Source: Pithys albifrons albifrons (Eukaryota; Chordata; Aves; Passeriformes; Thamnophilidae). From it: a stretch of 64,000 bases of DNA. The notes under the pieces are model-generated. The model searched no databases, was not told the origin of the DNA, and saw only the letters and a list, made by a program, of their open reading frames with translations. The stretch lies in NCBI RefSeq assembly GCF_047495875.1, contig NC_092460.1, positions 13,258,520 to 13,322,519 on the forward strand, written 5' to 3'. Below, in pieces: positions 38,129 to 50,093 of this stretch; position 1 is the first letter of the stretch; the number at the start of each line of letters is the position of its first letter. Made by a program: the position numbers and the translations under genes.

Positions 38129-38395
38129 CCATGTCCACCTTACACACTGATAGTCCTGGAGAGGACAACACACTGCAGGGGTGCTGTTATCAGTTTGCAA
38201 TATTAATTAAATAATTACCATGCCCACCTTGCACACTGTTAGCCCTGCAGAGGATAATACACTGCAGGGGTGCTGTTCTCAGGCCATAAGAATAATAAAA
38301 TAATTACCATGTCCACCTTGCACACTGTTAGTACTGGAGAGGGGTTAGTGCTGTTCTCAGTCCATAATAATAATTATTATTAAATAATTACATGG
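38129..38395. repeat. Three tandem copies of an ~89-bp unit
   Basis: Copies begin at about 38129, 38218 and 38308. Each starts CCATG(T/C)CCACCTT(A/G)CACACTG, continues with a CTGCAGGGGTGCTGTT block in the first two copies and a shortened version in the third, and ends in an AT-rich AATAATTA-type segment. The copies are roughly 80-85% alike by eye, and the third has lost about 15 bp internally while gaining extra TAA units. I do not recognise the unit. Confidence 0.85.
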
Positions 38396-41300
38396 GAGTT
38401 CAGTCAGCCAATTGTTCACAGTAGAAAAACTTTTGAAGAATGAAACCTAAACTTTACCTTTTTTCTGCCTTAGCCCAGTCCTAAGCTGATCACTGAGTGT
38501 GAAGTGCTGCCTTTGTTGAGAATTTATGCCATTTAGAACTGTTGGTGTAAAGGTGCCAACAGGAGGGAGCTGTCAGGCAGGAGGGCATTATGTGGATACA
38601 GGAATTTAGGGCAGAGCCCAGATGCTTCCACAGGGAATGATGAACCCTTTTTCCTAATTATCCTTCTTTTATTCCCAGGACACTGCTGTGTGCCTTGGGG
38701 CAGCAGCAGGTTTGTGGCACTGGGCACAGCCACTGCAGACACTTCCCGAGACAGGAACGTCACCAGGAGACAACAAGGGAAGTGTCTCACCAAGCACAGC
38801 TTTGCATTAAATGCCTTCCTTAATGGAAGCTGAAAGCACACTGCTCAGGATGATAATTAAAAAAAGAAACCAAACAGTTAAGGTCTGTCTGATTAATTGC
38901 TCCACTTGACTAATTTGATAAGCTCTCAGTCAGTTTTCCATGCCTCCTCCATCGGCTTGAGCTATGCCATAAATTAATCTAATTAGGAACACCTGCAATC
39001 AAAGGCCCCATCTCTGCAAATTTAGACAACTCTTATTTATACCCAGCATCTTTCAAAAGGTCGATTATAGACCCCATCTTGCCACAAGAGGCTTTGCTGG
39101 GGTGGAAGGAAGGAACACAACAAGGGTCATATGCAGGGGAGGAGCCACTGTCTGAGCTCAGCAGGGCTGCATTCCCAGTGCTTTCAGCAACATAAACTGC
39201 ATCCTTCAAGGGAATTCCAATAAAAATTGCACCACAGCAGACAAAAGATGACATGTCAAAGCAATTGCAATCCCCAAACCACACTAATCAGATAAGCCAT
39301 CCATCAGGAGGTGAGCAACGATGCCAGGCTCAGTCCAGGTGCCAGGGGGAGCTCTGAACAAAGTGGGCACTTCCCAGGGAAAGCTCAGTGGGTTTAGAGC
39401 ACATCACAGGCTGCAAACTGACAAAACTGTTTTCAAAAGTTCACAGTCATCCAGAGTGAACATATGTCAGATAATAGAAGCTCAGCTGTGTATTTATCTG
39501 GATGTACAACTTACCCTTGAATCTCAATGAAAAGCCATTTAGGTTTGCACCAGTTCTTCCTACAGGACAGAACTCTTTGCCAACAGAGTACAAACACAAA
39601 AGTTCTGCTGCAGTTTCTTCAAAAATATGAACTGTAATTGGATTTTCTTTTTTAAAAACAGTTGTACCAATAGTTGTTATTGATCCCTCTGCTTGCTACT
39701 TAACCCAAATTTATTCTTCTGAGTATAAAGTAGAAACAAAAGGAAGCCCCAATCAATTTTATCTCTGAAGATTTTGGGGACTCGATTTGCAATTCCCTTT
39801 CACAAAGTATTTTGTGTGCAGAATTTTAATGCTCCATTTTAATCATACTTTTCTGCCTCTCAGAGCCATTAAAGAAAAATTGGACATCATAAAATGAGTA
39901 TTTCCATCAAGATCAGAAAAAGTTATAGTTCAATTCATCTGGGTTTTTTGCCAGCTTTGCTAAATCGTGTTTTCAAAAGTAAGACAGACAAGAACACTGT
40001 CAGGCTTGCCTGCCTCAAAAACAATTTGCATTAGTAAACCTTAAATATAAGCCCTTGAGATGACAACAGTTCCTTGGATTTGTTGTAAAAAATATTTTAG
40101 CTAAACAATGCCAAGCTTGGGGCCTTGTGCAGTAACTGTGTTAAGGAAAATTATGAACCTTTGCTTCAGAGAACATCCACAGAGCTTGCAAAGAACTCCT
40201 GCAAGAATGAAAGGCACTTTTTTCATACCTCAGAGTAGAAAATATTGGTCCAATACATTAAAACTGAGAACACAAGAAAGTGAAATTATTAATGGAGCCA
40301 TTAACTGTCTCTCTGGGGCTCTCAGATTAATTAAATTTGCAGAGTCAATGCTCAGGTCCTCACAGCCTTTCCAAACCTCCAGCAAGCACCAGCAGGACTG
40401 CTCCAAATATCACTGTGTTGTACAGGAGACTGTGGAAAAACCTCGTGCTTTACATGGAAAAGCTGCATTAAAAGACCTGAGAGATGTTCAGCTTTTGCTC
40501 TTGCATTAACTCTTATTCCAGAATGATGAGTAATTAAATGTAAAGGGTTTGTCACCTACAGAGATACCCAGGAACCCTCAATGGGGGCTGTTTGGACCCT
40601 GCAAACCACAGGAGGCCCACTGGGAGGTGGGAATGACGATTAAAATGCCAGTGGGTATCCTGGGATTGAACATTTCAGGAAGCAGCAGCACGTGGATGGA
40701 CTCTGAGAAATACTCTGGGAATGCTGAGCCCCCCAACAGCTCCATAAGGCACATTTTCAATGGATCACTGAACGTGGGTGAACTGGGGAACATGGAAAGA
40801 CTGACCCTTAAAGCCTTGGCCACTCTTCTGACATCCCTAATCCCATCAGTCAGGGAAAGCTGTTTCTCAGCTTCTGGGCTCAGAGGGAGAGGTCACTGAG
40901 CAGCTCAAACATCCTTTGACAGGCGAGGGAGAAATTGGGAGAAAGAAAAAAAAACTGAAAGAAAGAAAGAAAAAGAAGGGAGAGGGGGAAAGCAGTGGAA
41001 CCACATGAGGATTCCAGCTACTTCCAGTAAAAAAGAAAAATAATTGATTTAAATATATGTATCAGTAAACCCAGAATTACAGAACGTGTTTTCCACTTAA
41101 CTGCCCCAAAAAAGAGAACATGGTAAGAAACCATTTGATAAATGTGAGGCTTAATTCCAAAAGCTGGTTTACTCTCATACCATAATAAAAGTGGTAATTT
41201 GCTAATATTTGGAGGAGAAGGGAAAAAGAAGAAGGATGTGCTGCTTCAGAGGAGCACAGGGGCTTATTTTGCCTATACAAAATGAGTTTATGGAATATTT

Positions 41301-42549
41301 TTAACTGAGTTATTTTAAGAAGTGCCAGCAAGTTGGCAGCCATGGAGAACTACTTAGCATAGATAAAGAACCTGAAGACATGGAGCCTGCATAAAATGGG
41401 ATTCACTGGACCCCACACTGAGCCTCTTGTGGTACTGTTTGTCTGTCTTGTCATTTGGGTTCCTGTCCTGAATTCAGGTGCCACCGCATCACTTAGAACT
41501 ACAAAAAGAGTCCTGTCCTGGGCTGTCTGTAGTTTGTGACAAAACCACTGAGATTTTGAGGCCATTCTCAGGTCCTTCACAGATTCTGAAAACTCACTTT
41601 GCACTGGATTTGTACACAACTGGAGATCTGCCACAGTTCAGTAGAAAACAGAGACTCAACTCCTGTCTGTGTCTTTATGATCATCTCAAGTAACTGACTC
41701 ATAAAACAGCACATAAAATAAAGGGAATGTAAAAATATGAACTAGGGCTTACCATGACCATAGTGCAGGGTGCAGAGCAATCTTGGTGCCACAGCATGCA
41801 AGACCTGGTGAAAATAAAGGAAAAAAACAGTTTACATTCGGGAAACAGAAATGATGACTGATTATAATGAACGTAAAGTCAAAGAAAAAAGCAGTCCAGC
41901 CACTTAACACATCTGGCTTTATTTAGATGCAAATGGTTTTATTGCACAATTAATAAAATTAAGCTCATCTCTTCTGTATTACTCCCTAACAGGAAACTTG
42001 AAAGTGAGTCTTAAAAAATAAAATACAGTACACCTTCAAAAAATGAAACTCAACACACTTTCCAATACAGCTGAAGCATTAAACATTCTCTAATTCCAGA
42101 AAAGTCCAAATAATAATGCACACAATTGCTATTACACTTGTTGCCATTTATAATTATTTTGTAGCAGCACTCAGAACTGATAACACTAATTTACCTTGGA
42201 ATCAAATATTTTCAAAGAAAAATGTTTACTAAATAAATACATGCATGAATAAGGGCACTTGAAAACTTTACTCCATTACTTTTGGAGATGAAAACAAACA
42301 TGTCTTCCAATAACTACATCAAGACAAACAAGTAGGTATCTCTCTGGTTCACAAATATAATGACAGGAATAGATTTTCAATGAAGAATCTGTTTAAAACC
42401 CTTCTGTAGATAATTTTAAGTAAGCAGAGCCTTAAGACTCCGTGGAGCACATCTGGTGAGATGCAGCTTGCCAAGCAACCAGCCTTGTCAAACAGCTCCT
42501 CTCAGTGCCGGGAGAAGGGGCTCCCTGTGCTGGGACAGCCATGCCATGG
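38396..42549. other. Unique non-coding DNA
   Basis: No transposable element is seen. A purine-rich run (GAAA units) lies at about 40940-40995. A 133-codon plus-strand frame at 40108-40509 is not recognised. A second octamer-like ATGCAAAT lies near 41928. Immediately before the CR1 at 42.55 kb the sequence (42420-42550) is GC-richer, but I cannot assign it to CR1. Confidence 0.5.
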
Positions 42550-43156
42550 TGGCCAGGAAGGCCAATGGGATCCTGGCCTGGATCCAAACTAGCGTGGCCA
42601 GCAGGCCCAGGGCAGTGACCCTTCCCCTGGACTCTGCCTTGGGGAGGCCACACCTTGAGGGTTGTGTTCAGTTCTGGGCCCCTCAGTTCAGGAAAGAGAT
42701 TGAGGGGCTGGAGTGGGGCCAGAGAAGAGCAACGAGGCTGGAGAAGGGACTGGAGCACAAGTGCTGTGGGGAGAGGCTGAGGGAGCTGGGGGTGTTTAGC
42801 CTGGAGAAGAGGAGGCTCAGAGGTGACCTCAGCACTGTCTAGAACTGCCTGAAGGGAAGTTCTGGCCAGGTGGGGGTTGGTCTCTTCTCCCAGGCACTCA
42901 GCAACAGGACAAGGGGGCACGATGGGCTCAAGCTCTACCAGGGGAAACTGGAGAGCAGAAAAGAATTCTTTGCAGAGAGAGTGCTCAGGCATTGGAATGG
43001 GCTGCCCAGAGAGGGGGTGGATTCCCCATCCCTGGAGGTTTTTCAGCTGAGATTGGCCGTGGCACTGAGTGCCATGATCTGGTAAAGGGACTGGAGTTGG
43101 ACCAAGGGTTGGACTTGATGATCTCGTTGGTCTTTTCCAACCCAATCCATTCTATG
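42550..43156 (+). mobile_element. CR1 LINE fragment, young-type, ORF2 broken
   Basis: It starts at GGTGGCCAGGAAGGCCAATGG, within about 15 bp of the 5' end of the 24.9-kb copy relative to the element. It is nearly identical to the 24.9- and 31.2-kb copies, but ORF2 has a TAG at the codon after LSTV (CTGTCTAGAACTGCC) and lost about 9 bp in the GKLKLES segment (reads GKLES). The 3' terminus CCATTCTATG is cut short of its final repeat. Confidence 0.95.
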
Positions 43157-44872
43157 CAGGGACACAGCAGGGACAGCCCTCCTGGAGCTTCAAGACAGAT
43201 ATTTAACAGCAGCTCCTCTCCCAGTTTCTCAAGGCATTCAGGAATGTAACAGGGTGACACCCAAACTGAGTGCACCTCATGCCATTAACAGCCAAAAAGC
43301 AATTCTTTGGATCTCCCAGTTTTGCTGTGAACACTGTGCAGCTGTTCAGGCCAAAAATTAGAAGGACAATACAACTTCTTTGAGAGGCAAAGCTAAGCTA
43401 GGGAGGTGACACATCAAGAATTAAATTGAAATCTGGCCAAAAAAAACAAAAAAAGCCTAACCCACTTGTCAGAAGTGCCAGGGAATCCAATTACTACAAG
43501 TGATAAAAATATCTCTTTTTTTAACCTGTGCTCACAGAGGTGCTCACAGTAGTTCCAAGACAAATACATTGTTCCACCCCCCCAGGCTACCAACATCACT
43601 TTAGCACATTCATCCCAGAGATTTCCCACTGTGGAAATACATGAAAGTGTCTTAAAACCAGAGCTCTGTCATTTTGAATTGCACACACAATGCTGGAGCC
43701 AAGCAAAAACAAGCCCCTCTCCTCCATGAGCTGGTAATGCAATCCAGGCAGTGGATCCCATTCCCGATTATTTGCAGGTAATTCCAAGAATCAAACTGCA
43801 AACAAGGAGACACCTTAGTGGAAAAACCCAAATGCAAGAGCTTTAAAGTACAGAAAGTCAGAACAGCTTTGCCAGCAGAGATGAAAATGAGGCAAAGTAA
43901 AGTGAATGAGTGAGAAGACAACTCCCAGTGCAGGACTGGAGGCAGCACAGTCACAGTGATGGGAATACTTGGCTGTGTCCTATCCATACCCCAGCTCCAA
44001 CACCTACTAATGGAGGCTTAGATGGCAAAAAGTGTCTCTCTGCCTGACAATACAAGGATGCCCCTGAACCTCCTGCCTCCATTTGCCTCAGCAGCAAAGT
44101 TCTCCCACTTCCATGACACTGGTTTTGAGTACCAGTTCAGAAGATAACATAAAAGTGGCCAAAATACTGGAGCAATAAATTAAAATTTATGTCTAATCAG
44201 TATTCTTATATGTTTCTCTGACTCCATAAAGACTCAACATTTTCAGGCTGGGAAGGATAAAACCACAGTCCAGGAGTAATCACTGCTGGCTTTAAAATGC
44301 ATTGTTGCTTTGATCAGGGATTACTTAAGGCTCCACCAGATCAATATTTATTTATGCTTTCATCTGCTTTTCCCAAAGTTTTAGAAAATTATAGTTGTCA
44401 GAGGTATTGCATATTGCTGTAAAACTCCCTGTGAAGAAGTTTGATGTAGGAAAGCCAGTCACTCTTGAAAAACATTATATTTGCACAAAATTCATCATTT
44501 AATAAAAACCTTTGTGGTTCATTTGTTTCCCTAAATAGCTTCAGCCCTTGCCTGCAAATCAGACATTTGTTGCAGCTGGCTCAAAGTATGAATAACCATA
44601 AAGAAACTGATAATCAAAGAATTTGCTACAGAAAAAAAAAGTAGCTTATTGATTTTTAAGACTCTTTGATGAGGAAAAGGTTTTACTTTCCCAAGTCATG
44701 ATGAAGATGGAATTACAGAGAAACTGTTGGGAGTTCCCACTTAGTATATATCCTGAAAATCTGGAATTGCTGCAAAGGTGGCATTGGCAAACCCTCCATC
44801 AACAACCAGTTTCTTAGAAGAAAGAAAACAGATTCTGTTTGGGGTGCAAGACCATGACAGAAACTTGATCAC
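43157..44872. other. Unique non-coding DNA
   Basis: No repeat family, RNA gene or exon is recognised. A short A-rich run lies at 43438-43456. Confidence 0.55.
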
Positions 44873-45187
44873 AGAATCATAGAATCAATTGGGTTGGAAA
44901 AGACCTCCGAGATCAAGTCCAACCCTTGGTCCAACTCCACTCCCTTTACCAGATCATGGCACTCAGTGCCACGGCCAATCTCAGCTTAAAAACCTCCAGG
45001 GATGGGGAATCCACCCCCTCTCTGGGCAGCCCATTCCAATGCCTGACCACTCTCTCTGCAAAGAATTCTTTTCTGCTCTCCGACTTCAATTTCCCCTGGC
45101 AGAGCTTGAGCCTGTGCCCCCTTGTCCTATTGCTGAGTCCCTGGGAGAAGAGACCAATCCCTGCCTGGCTACAACATTCTTTCAGGT
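44873..45187 (-). mobile_element. CR1 LINE fragment, young-type, inverted
   Basis: The 3' end is at 44873, with a two-copy terminus on plus (CAGAATCATAGAATCAATTGG). The 5' cut is at about 45187, in the codons for LKG, almost the same element position as the 5' end of the copy at 8762. A small deletion in the 3' UTR (GAGATCAAGTCC in place of GAGATCATCAAGTCC) is shared with the copy at 50.1 kb. Confidence 0.93.
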
Positions 45188-45584
45188 AAGTATTAAAAAG
45201 AGTCTTCCAAAAGTGGTGGGCAAAAAGTTCTTTTGGCCCTCAGTCGATCAGCTCTGGAATACTCACCTTTTGCCAAAGGTTCTGACAACTCTTTATTTTC
45301 ATTAAAAACAAATTTGTAGATAGTTCTCTTTGTATTCTGGGCCACTTAAGTGGCTTTAGGACCTAAGGGGGACCAATTAAAGTCTTCTCCAGGAGCTGTA
45401 GCCCTGCGTAGTCTTTCCACACAACCAGAACTCATCACTATGTCTTAGCAACAAGAAGAAAACTGCAACAGCTCCAAGGTCAATGAGCTAATCTGAGGAT
45501 GATTAAAGACTGGTTGGAGCTACTCAGAGACATGTCACTCACAGATTTCCTGGTACCAAGTGAAATCTGTAAATCCTTGCATGG
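45188..45584. other. Unique non-coding DNA
   Basis: No feature is recognised between the inverted CR1 and the SINE. Confidence 0.5.
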
Positions 45585-45723
45585 TGTCTTCTTAGCTCAG
45601 TTGGTTAAATCTTGGCTGTAATAATGCCAAGGTCATGGGTTCAATTCCCTGTGTGGGCCGTTGACTTAAGAGTTGGACTCGATGATCCTTGGGGATCAGA
45701 ACAGTCTGTCATTCTGTGATTCT
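45585..45723 (+). mobile_element. tRNA-Ile-headed SINE with CR1-like tail (TguSINE type)
   Basis: About 140 bp. The head resembles tRNA-Ile: A box TAGCTCAGTTGG at 45593-45604, the sequence TAATAATGCCAAGGTCATGG (compare TAATAACGCCAAGGTCGCGG of tRNA-Ile with AAT anticodon), B box GGTTCAATTCC at 45638-45648, and GTGTGGGCC closing the acceptor region. The tail reads GTTGGACTCGATGATCCTTG and ends ATTCTGTGATTCT, which is the 3' terminus of a CR1. A tRNA head plus CR1 tail is the design of the SINEs described in passerine birds, which borrow CR1 machinery. The A and B boxes form an internal Pol III promoter; mismatches in the stems mean it is not a working tRNA gene. Confidence 0.85.
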
Positions 45724-46266
45724 TGCCAGCCCCTGGCCCTCCCCTCAAGTGGGTGTTTTCACCCTGCTGTAGTGCCCATACAGAGCTGTTTGTTCTCTCA
45801 TGAGTTCTTGTTTCTTTGCTTTAGTTTCTAACCCCTGAATGCTCAAGCAAACAAACAAAACCTGCAACTATTTGATCACCTCTTAAAACCCCCCGTGTGA
45901 CATCACAGTAAGATTTTCAGAGTCAGTTTTGCACTGCTAAAATCATCATCACCCCTCCGTGCTCTGTGGCACTTGGGAACAGCACTGGGGGGTTATTTTT
46001 AGCCTCATTCACACATTCTGTGGTGCTGCACGGGCAGTGCTGCTCTCTGTGCATGACTGCAGCGATAGCATCTGGCAACACTCTCTAATAACTGCCTAAA
46101 CTCTTCTAGGCGTGTACTTCAAGCAACATACAATTATTCCAGCACCTAAAAAGAGCTTTTTCCACTTGAAGTATTTTCCACTATTCAGTATGTGAACCCT
46201 TGCAATTGGATAGTTAAGATTTTCCACTATTTCCCTTATTTCATTTACTCCTTTTTCAGCCACCGG
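45724..46266. other. Unique non-coding DNA
   Basis: No feature is recognised. Confidence 0.55.
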
Positions 46267-46352
46267 ACAAAGGTGGCCCTGCCCATGGCAGGGGTTGGAA
46301 CCAGATGATCTTCAGGGTCCCTTCCAACCCAAGCCATTCTGGGATTCTGTGT
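46267..46352 (+). mobile_element. Very short CR1 LINE 3' fragment
   Basis: Only the last ~85 bp of an older-type CR1 is present: GGTGGCCCTGCCCATGGC, the GGAACCAGATGATCTTC block, CCCTTCCAACCC, and terminus CATTCTGGGATTCTGTG. Confidence 0.87.
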
Positions 46353-46858
46353 AGCTCACAAAACGTGGCTTAAACAGTTTGCAAAGGCTACAGTGAGAGA
46401 TTGTTATCTTGATGTACAAATCCATGAGGATCAGGCTGAAAATTACGCTTTCCATCAACACATTTATACAAATATAGAGAACAGTCACTATAAGAACTAA
46501 AATTTAACAAAACTATGAAGATAACATCAGTATCTGGCATGACACCAAACAAAGCCAAAAGTAGACCAGGCCAAGTTACAGTATTAAGTTGCTTTGTAGT
46601 TTTAAATTTTCAATGAATTCCAGTAACATGTTCACTGCAGCACCACTGGAGCTCTTTCTGCTCTCTCTCCCAAAGCCCTTGGATGCTGCTTCTATAGAGG
46701 AACATCTCTGAAGATGAACTAAAGAAATTCAATTTATTGACGTTATCGTGGATGTAGATTTTGAATCAAGCATAACTTTGTTGTTTATATAAAGGGTGGC
46801 AAAGCTTTGGGTGAAACAGGGATAAATAAAAACTGTGTGAGGATGTTTTGGGGAGGAA
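46353..46858. other. Unique non-coding DNA
   Basis: No feature is recognised. Confidence 0.55.
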
Positions 46859-46984
46859 ATCATAGAATCGATTGGGTTGGAAAAGGCCTCCAAGATCATC
46901 AAGTCCAACCCTTGGGCCAACTCCAGTCCCTTTACCAGATCATGGCACTCAGTGCCACGGCCAATCTCAGTTTAAAAACCTCCT
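46859..46984 (-). mobile_element. Short young-type CR1 LINE fragment, inverted
   Basis: The terminal ~125 bp of the young-type CR1 on the minus strand, from the terminus at 46859 (ATCATAGAATCGATTGGG) to AAAACCTCC at 46984. Only the last ~12 ORF2 codons and the 3' UTR are present. Confidence 0.92.
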
Positions 46985-47776
46985 GTGTCCTCTTGGCCTG
47001 TGCATCCATCTTGTGCAGCAGAAAAGACCTCAAAACCCCTCTCCACTCAGCTCTTGCACCCCAGGACAGAGTTTACTAATGTTTGGACATGAAATGAGGG
47101 TAAACTCCAAACCAGGTAACACCACATGCCATTTCCTGGAAATTCTAGCAGATAACACACACAGTATGAGGTCAAGACATTGGCAAAAATGGCCATAATG
47201 AACTACCACCTGCAACTAGACCTGGTGGAGAAATGAAATCACAATATTTGAGAATTAGGGAGGACAACAGGAAAGAAACTACAATGACACTTGGAAAACA
47301 CATTGCCATGGAAGGAGGAGAAATTACTGCTTTCTTATTTAAATGGTTATTGTGAGGGGTGTGCCTTCCTCATCACCTCCGTGCAACAGTGACACCGGCC
47401 TTTACCACACCTTCAGCTGCTTCCACCTTCCATAAGCGCAGCATTACTCCAAGTTTAGTTTACACTGTGACATTCAGCTCATTCCTCTTATAACTGCCTG
47501 GGATTTCAGTATTTGTAATTGCAGCATTACAGAACTGACAGTGCCATGTGAGTTCAGTACAACAGAGAGGTAGCAAAGCCCCTCAGAGTGGCTGTGGCAC
47601 CCCTACTGTCACCTCTCATCAGGTGACAAACTGCAAGCGCTGCAAGCAATGGGGTTCCTTGTTCTATTAAATGAGTCACTCCTGCGTGTCAGGCAAGCCC
47701 TGGCTAGAAATGCAGGCTGGAAACACTGCCCCAAGCACTCTGAGTGTGCTACACAGTGACCTGGGGCTTCCTTTAT
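46985..47776. other. Unique non-coding DNA
   Basis: No feature is recognised. Confidence 0.55.
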
Positions 47777-48131
47777 CAGCCTGGAGGAGATTGAGGGGAG
47801 ACCTCATTGCAGGTACAGCTTCCTGGGGAGGGGCAGAGGAGGGGCAGGCACTGAGCTCTGTTCTGTGGTGACAGTACCCAAGGGAATGGCCTGAAGTGCC
47901 AGTGGAGGTTTGGGTTGGATATCGGAAAAAGGTTCTTCACCCCAGAGGGTGGTTGGGCACTGAACAGGCTCCCCCAGAGAGGTGTTGACAGCACCAAGCC
48001 CAACAGAGCTCAAGGAGCTTTTGGATGATATTCTCAAGCACATGGTGTGAAACTTGGGGACTGTTCTCTGCAGGGCTAAGGGTTGAACTCGATGGTCTTT
48101 GTGGGTCCCTTCCAACTCAGCAGATTCTGTG
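47777..48131 (+). mobile_element. CR1 LINE fragment, third subfamily
   Basis: It differs from both other groups. It begins CAGCCTGGAGGAGATTG, includes GAATGGCCTGAAGTGCC, GGTTCTTCACCCCAGAGG and GTTGAACTCGATGGTC, and ends CTTCCAACTCAGCAGATTCT. This matches the CR1 type whose 3' UTR carries the CTCAGGATATTCTATGA-like end. ORF2 is degraded by indels. Confidence 0.88.
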
Positions 48132-49904
48132 AAGTTACTAACTTTAAAATAAAAGTGACATTCCTGGCACCTGGAATCAGTCTTGAAGCCACAACAGGGT
48201 TGTAGGCACCAAGTAGACAACATTGCTTCTGTACTTGGCCATGAAAGTTAGAGATGCATGAGTTAAAATGATCCCATTTGTTTTTCTTGGAGATCTGAGA
48301 TGCCTGATGCCCTCACTGCATTAGTGATCTGAGCTGTTGGGAACAAGAGAACAGCAGAACTGATGATAAAATGTTCCAGTGCAATGGCACAGCCACATCT
48401 GGCAGTGACTGTGCCTCAGTGTTAGTGAAGATCTTGACTGAGACATCACACTACACTGTGGGTCTCCCTGGGGGTGCTTTATCAAGGGAAAATCCTTGGG
48501 GTTGGTTTTTGGCTTGGGTTTTTTGTTAGATGCTTTCCCCCCTTTTTCTGTATTTCTTTACCTTGCCTTTATTTTCCAGATGCAGAGTTAGAAGGACAAA
48601 AAGGCATTCAACCCATAACAAACTAGTTCTGACTTCTCAGTGTGTTTATATATGCAAGTATTTCATCCAATGACTATTCTACACATTAACAAACACGAAT
48701 TAACAACTTTACCCAAACCATACAAGAGATCCAGATGGATTTGATGTTAAAATTCCTTTCAGGACAGTGGGATCTGTATGTTGGCCTAGACTTGGTAGGG
48801 TTAGTGGTTTAAGATAATGCTCTATATTATACATTTTAGTCAAAGGCCATCTACTACAGATTTAAAACAGGAAAAAAAACCACGTAAGGCTCTTTCAAGC
48901 AGTAAACATATTTGTTCCCCAGAGGTATTCAGTTTTAAAATAAATAATGAAACAGGGATTTAAGCTGTTAACTGCTGGAATCAAAGCTGTGTATTTCAAA
49001 AGACTCAAGGTGATGTCCGACCTTCATTTGCCTGAACACTGTTCATATCCCAGGAGATCAGACTTTTGTTCTTCTGAGATTGTTTTGGTTCTAAAAACAT
49101 TTAGTAGCTCCAAAGGCACAGTAAGATCCTTACCTCAGTCCTATCAGACATATATTTTCTAAATATTCCATTTTATTTCTAACAAATGGAGCTGGATTTG
49201 TAGCAGAACACAAACAATATCAAAGAAAATGAAGCAATTATGACCCAGCTTATTTGACGACTCCTTCACTGTTTCTATTTGCGAGCACTTCATAAACTAC
49301 AGTTATTACCAATTCCTTTATTAATTTGGCTTGCTGATTCTAGAAGATTATCTGGGCCAGAAGAATCCTCAGATAATAAAAATTATATTATATTACAGAG
49401 CTTTATAGCTGTACTCAATGTAGATACACAAATGTTTTCTCCCAGAGACCAGTTCAGTGATCCAATAATATTTCTAGACAGTTTAAGGCTGTACAATAAA
49501 CACCCTATAAAAACTGCCTCAAAAAGCAATGAGTCAACTCTTATAAAATCTGAAAAAAATGTAAATCATGTTTGAAAAATGAGGGGGGGGGTATTAAGAA
49601 AAAAAATCTGTATTTTCTTATTTCTGAAAGCACAGGTGAGAGATTACCCAAATGCTGCTTTTCCAGCATTCCCAGATACCGATTCCCTATTTCTCAGGTG
49701 TGTGAGGCTTCCTGGGTGCCCATGTGCCAAGTTGGCATCCAGCCAGGCCAGAGCCCAGGAGCCAGCCCTGGAATGGGCAGCTGCACAGCAAAGGGAATCA
49801 GATGGAGCACCCCTCTGGCTCTGCGGTCCCCTCTGCTGCTGTGCCAGCGTGGGCACAGCCACACCACGTGGCTCATCGCGCTGCCACAAACCCTGACACA
49901 ACCC
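48132..49904. other. Unique AT-rich non-coding DNA
   Basis: No clear repeat. A G9 homopolymer lies at about 49583-49591, followed by an A8 run. The GC-richer patch 49690-49900 has open frames of 105-138 codons on both strands, none recognisable. Confidence 0.5.
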
Positions 49905-49942
49905 CCGAAGGGACCCATGGGGATCATTGAGCCCAACTGTGT
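49905..49942 (-). mobile_element. Possible relic of a CR1 LINE 3' UTR
   Basis: GAAGGGACCCATGGGGATC followed by ATTGAGCCCAACTG on plus resembles the inverted 3' UTR of the CR1 type at 47.8 kb. It is only about 35 bp with no preserved terminus, so it could be chance. Confidence 0.35.
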
Positions 49943-50093
49943 GCCAAGAGGAGAGGAAAACACAATCTGAAACACTCTGGGGGAAGAAGTAACATGACCA
50001 TAACCCACAACAGCCACAAAAAAGGCAGCCAGACACAAGGCATTTCCCTGCAGAGCTCAAGGCAATGGCTTTGCTGGGCCCTGTTTTGGTGAA
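49943..50093. other. Short unique spacer
   Basis: Nothing is recognised before the inverted CR1 at 50.1 kb. Confidence 0.5.

Noticed and set aside
42420..42549. GC-richer sequence just before the CR1 at 42.55 kb as a 5' extension of that element.
   Set aside because: It does not match the CR1 sequence seen upstream of the same point in the copy at 31.16 kb.
24881..43156. Host protein-coding genes in the 100-210-codon frames at 24.9, 28.0, 30.0, 31.2 and 42.6 kb.
   Set aside because: All are CR1 ORF2 C-terminal remnants ([19 protein letters not shown] and SLEVF motifs in the sense frame) or antisense shadows of them.
45585..45660. A functional tRNA-Ile gene.
   Set aside because: The A and B boxes fit, but the stems have several mismatches and the sequence runs straight into a CR1 terminus instead of a Pol III terminator, so it is a SINE head.
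49644..50060. GC-rich frames of 105-138 codons on both strands as a possible exon.
   Set aside because: No recognisable domain and no convincing splice sites; overlapping frames on both strands point to chance in GC-rich DNA.
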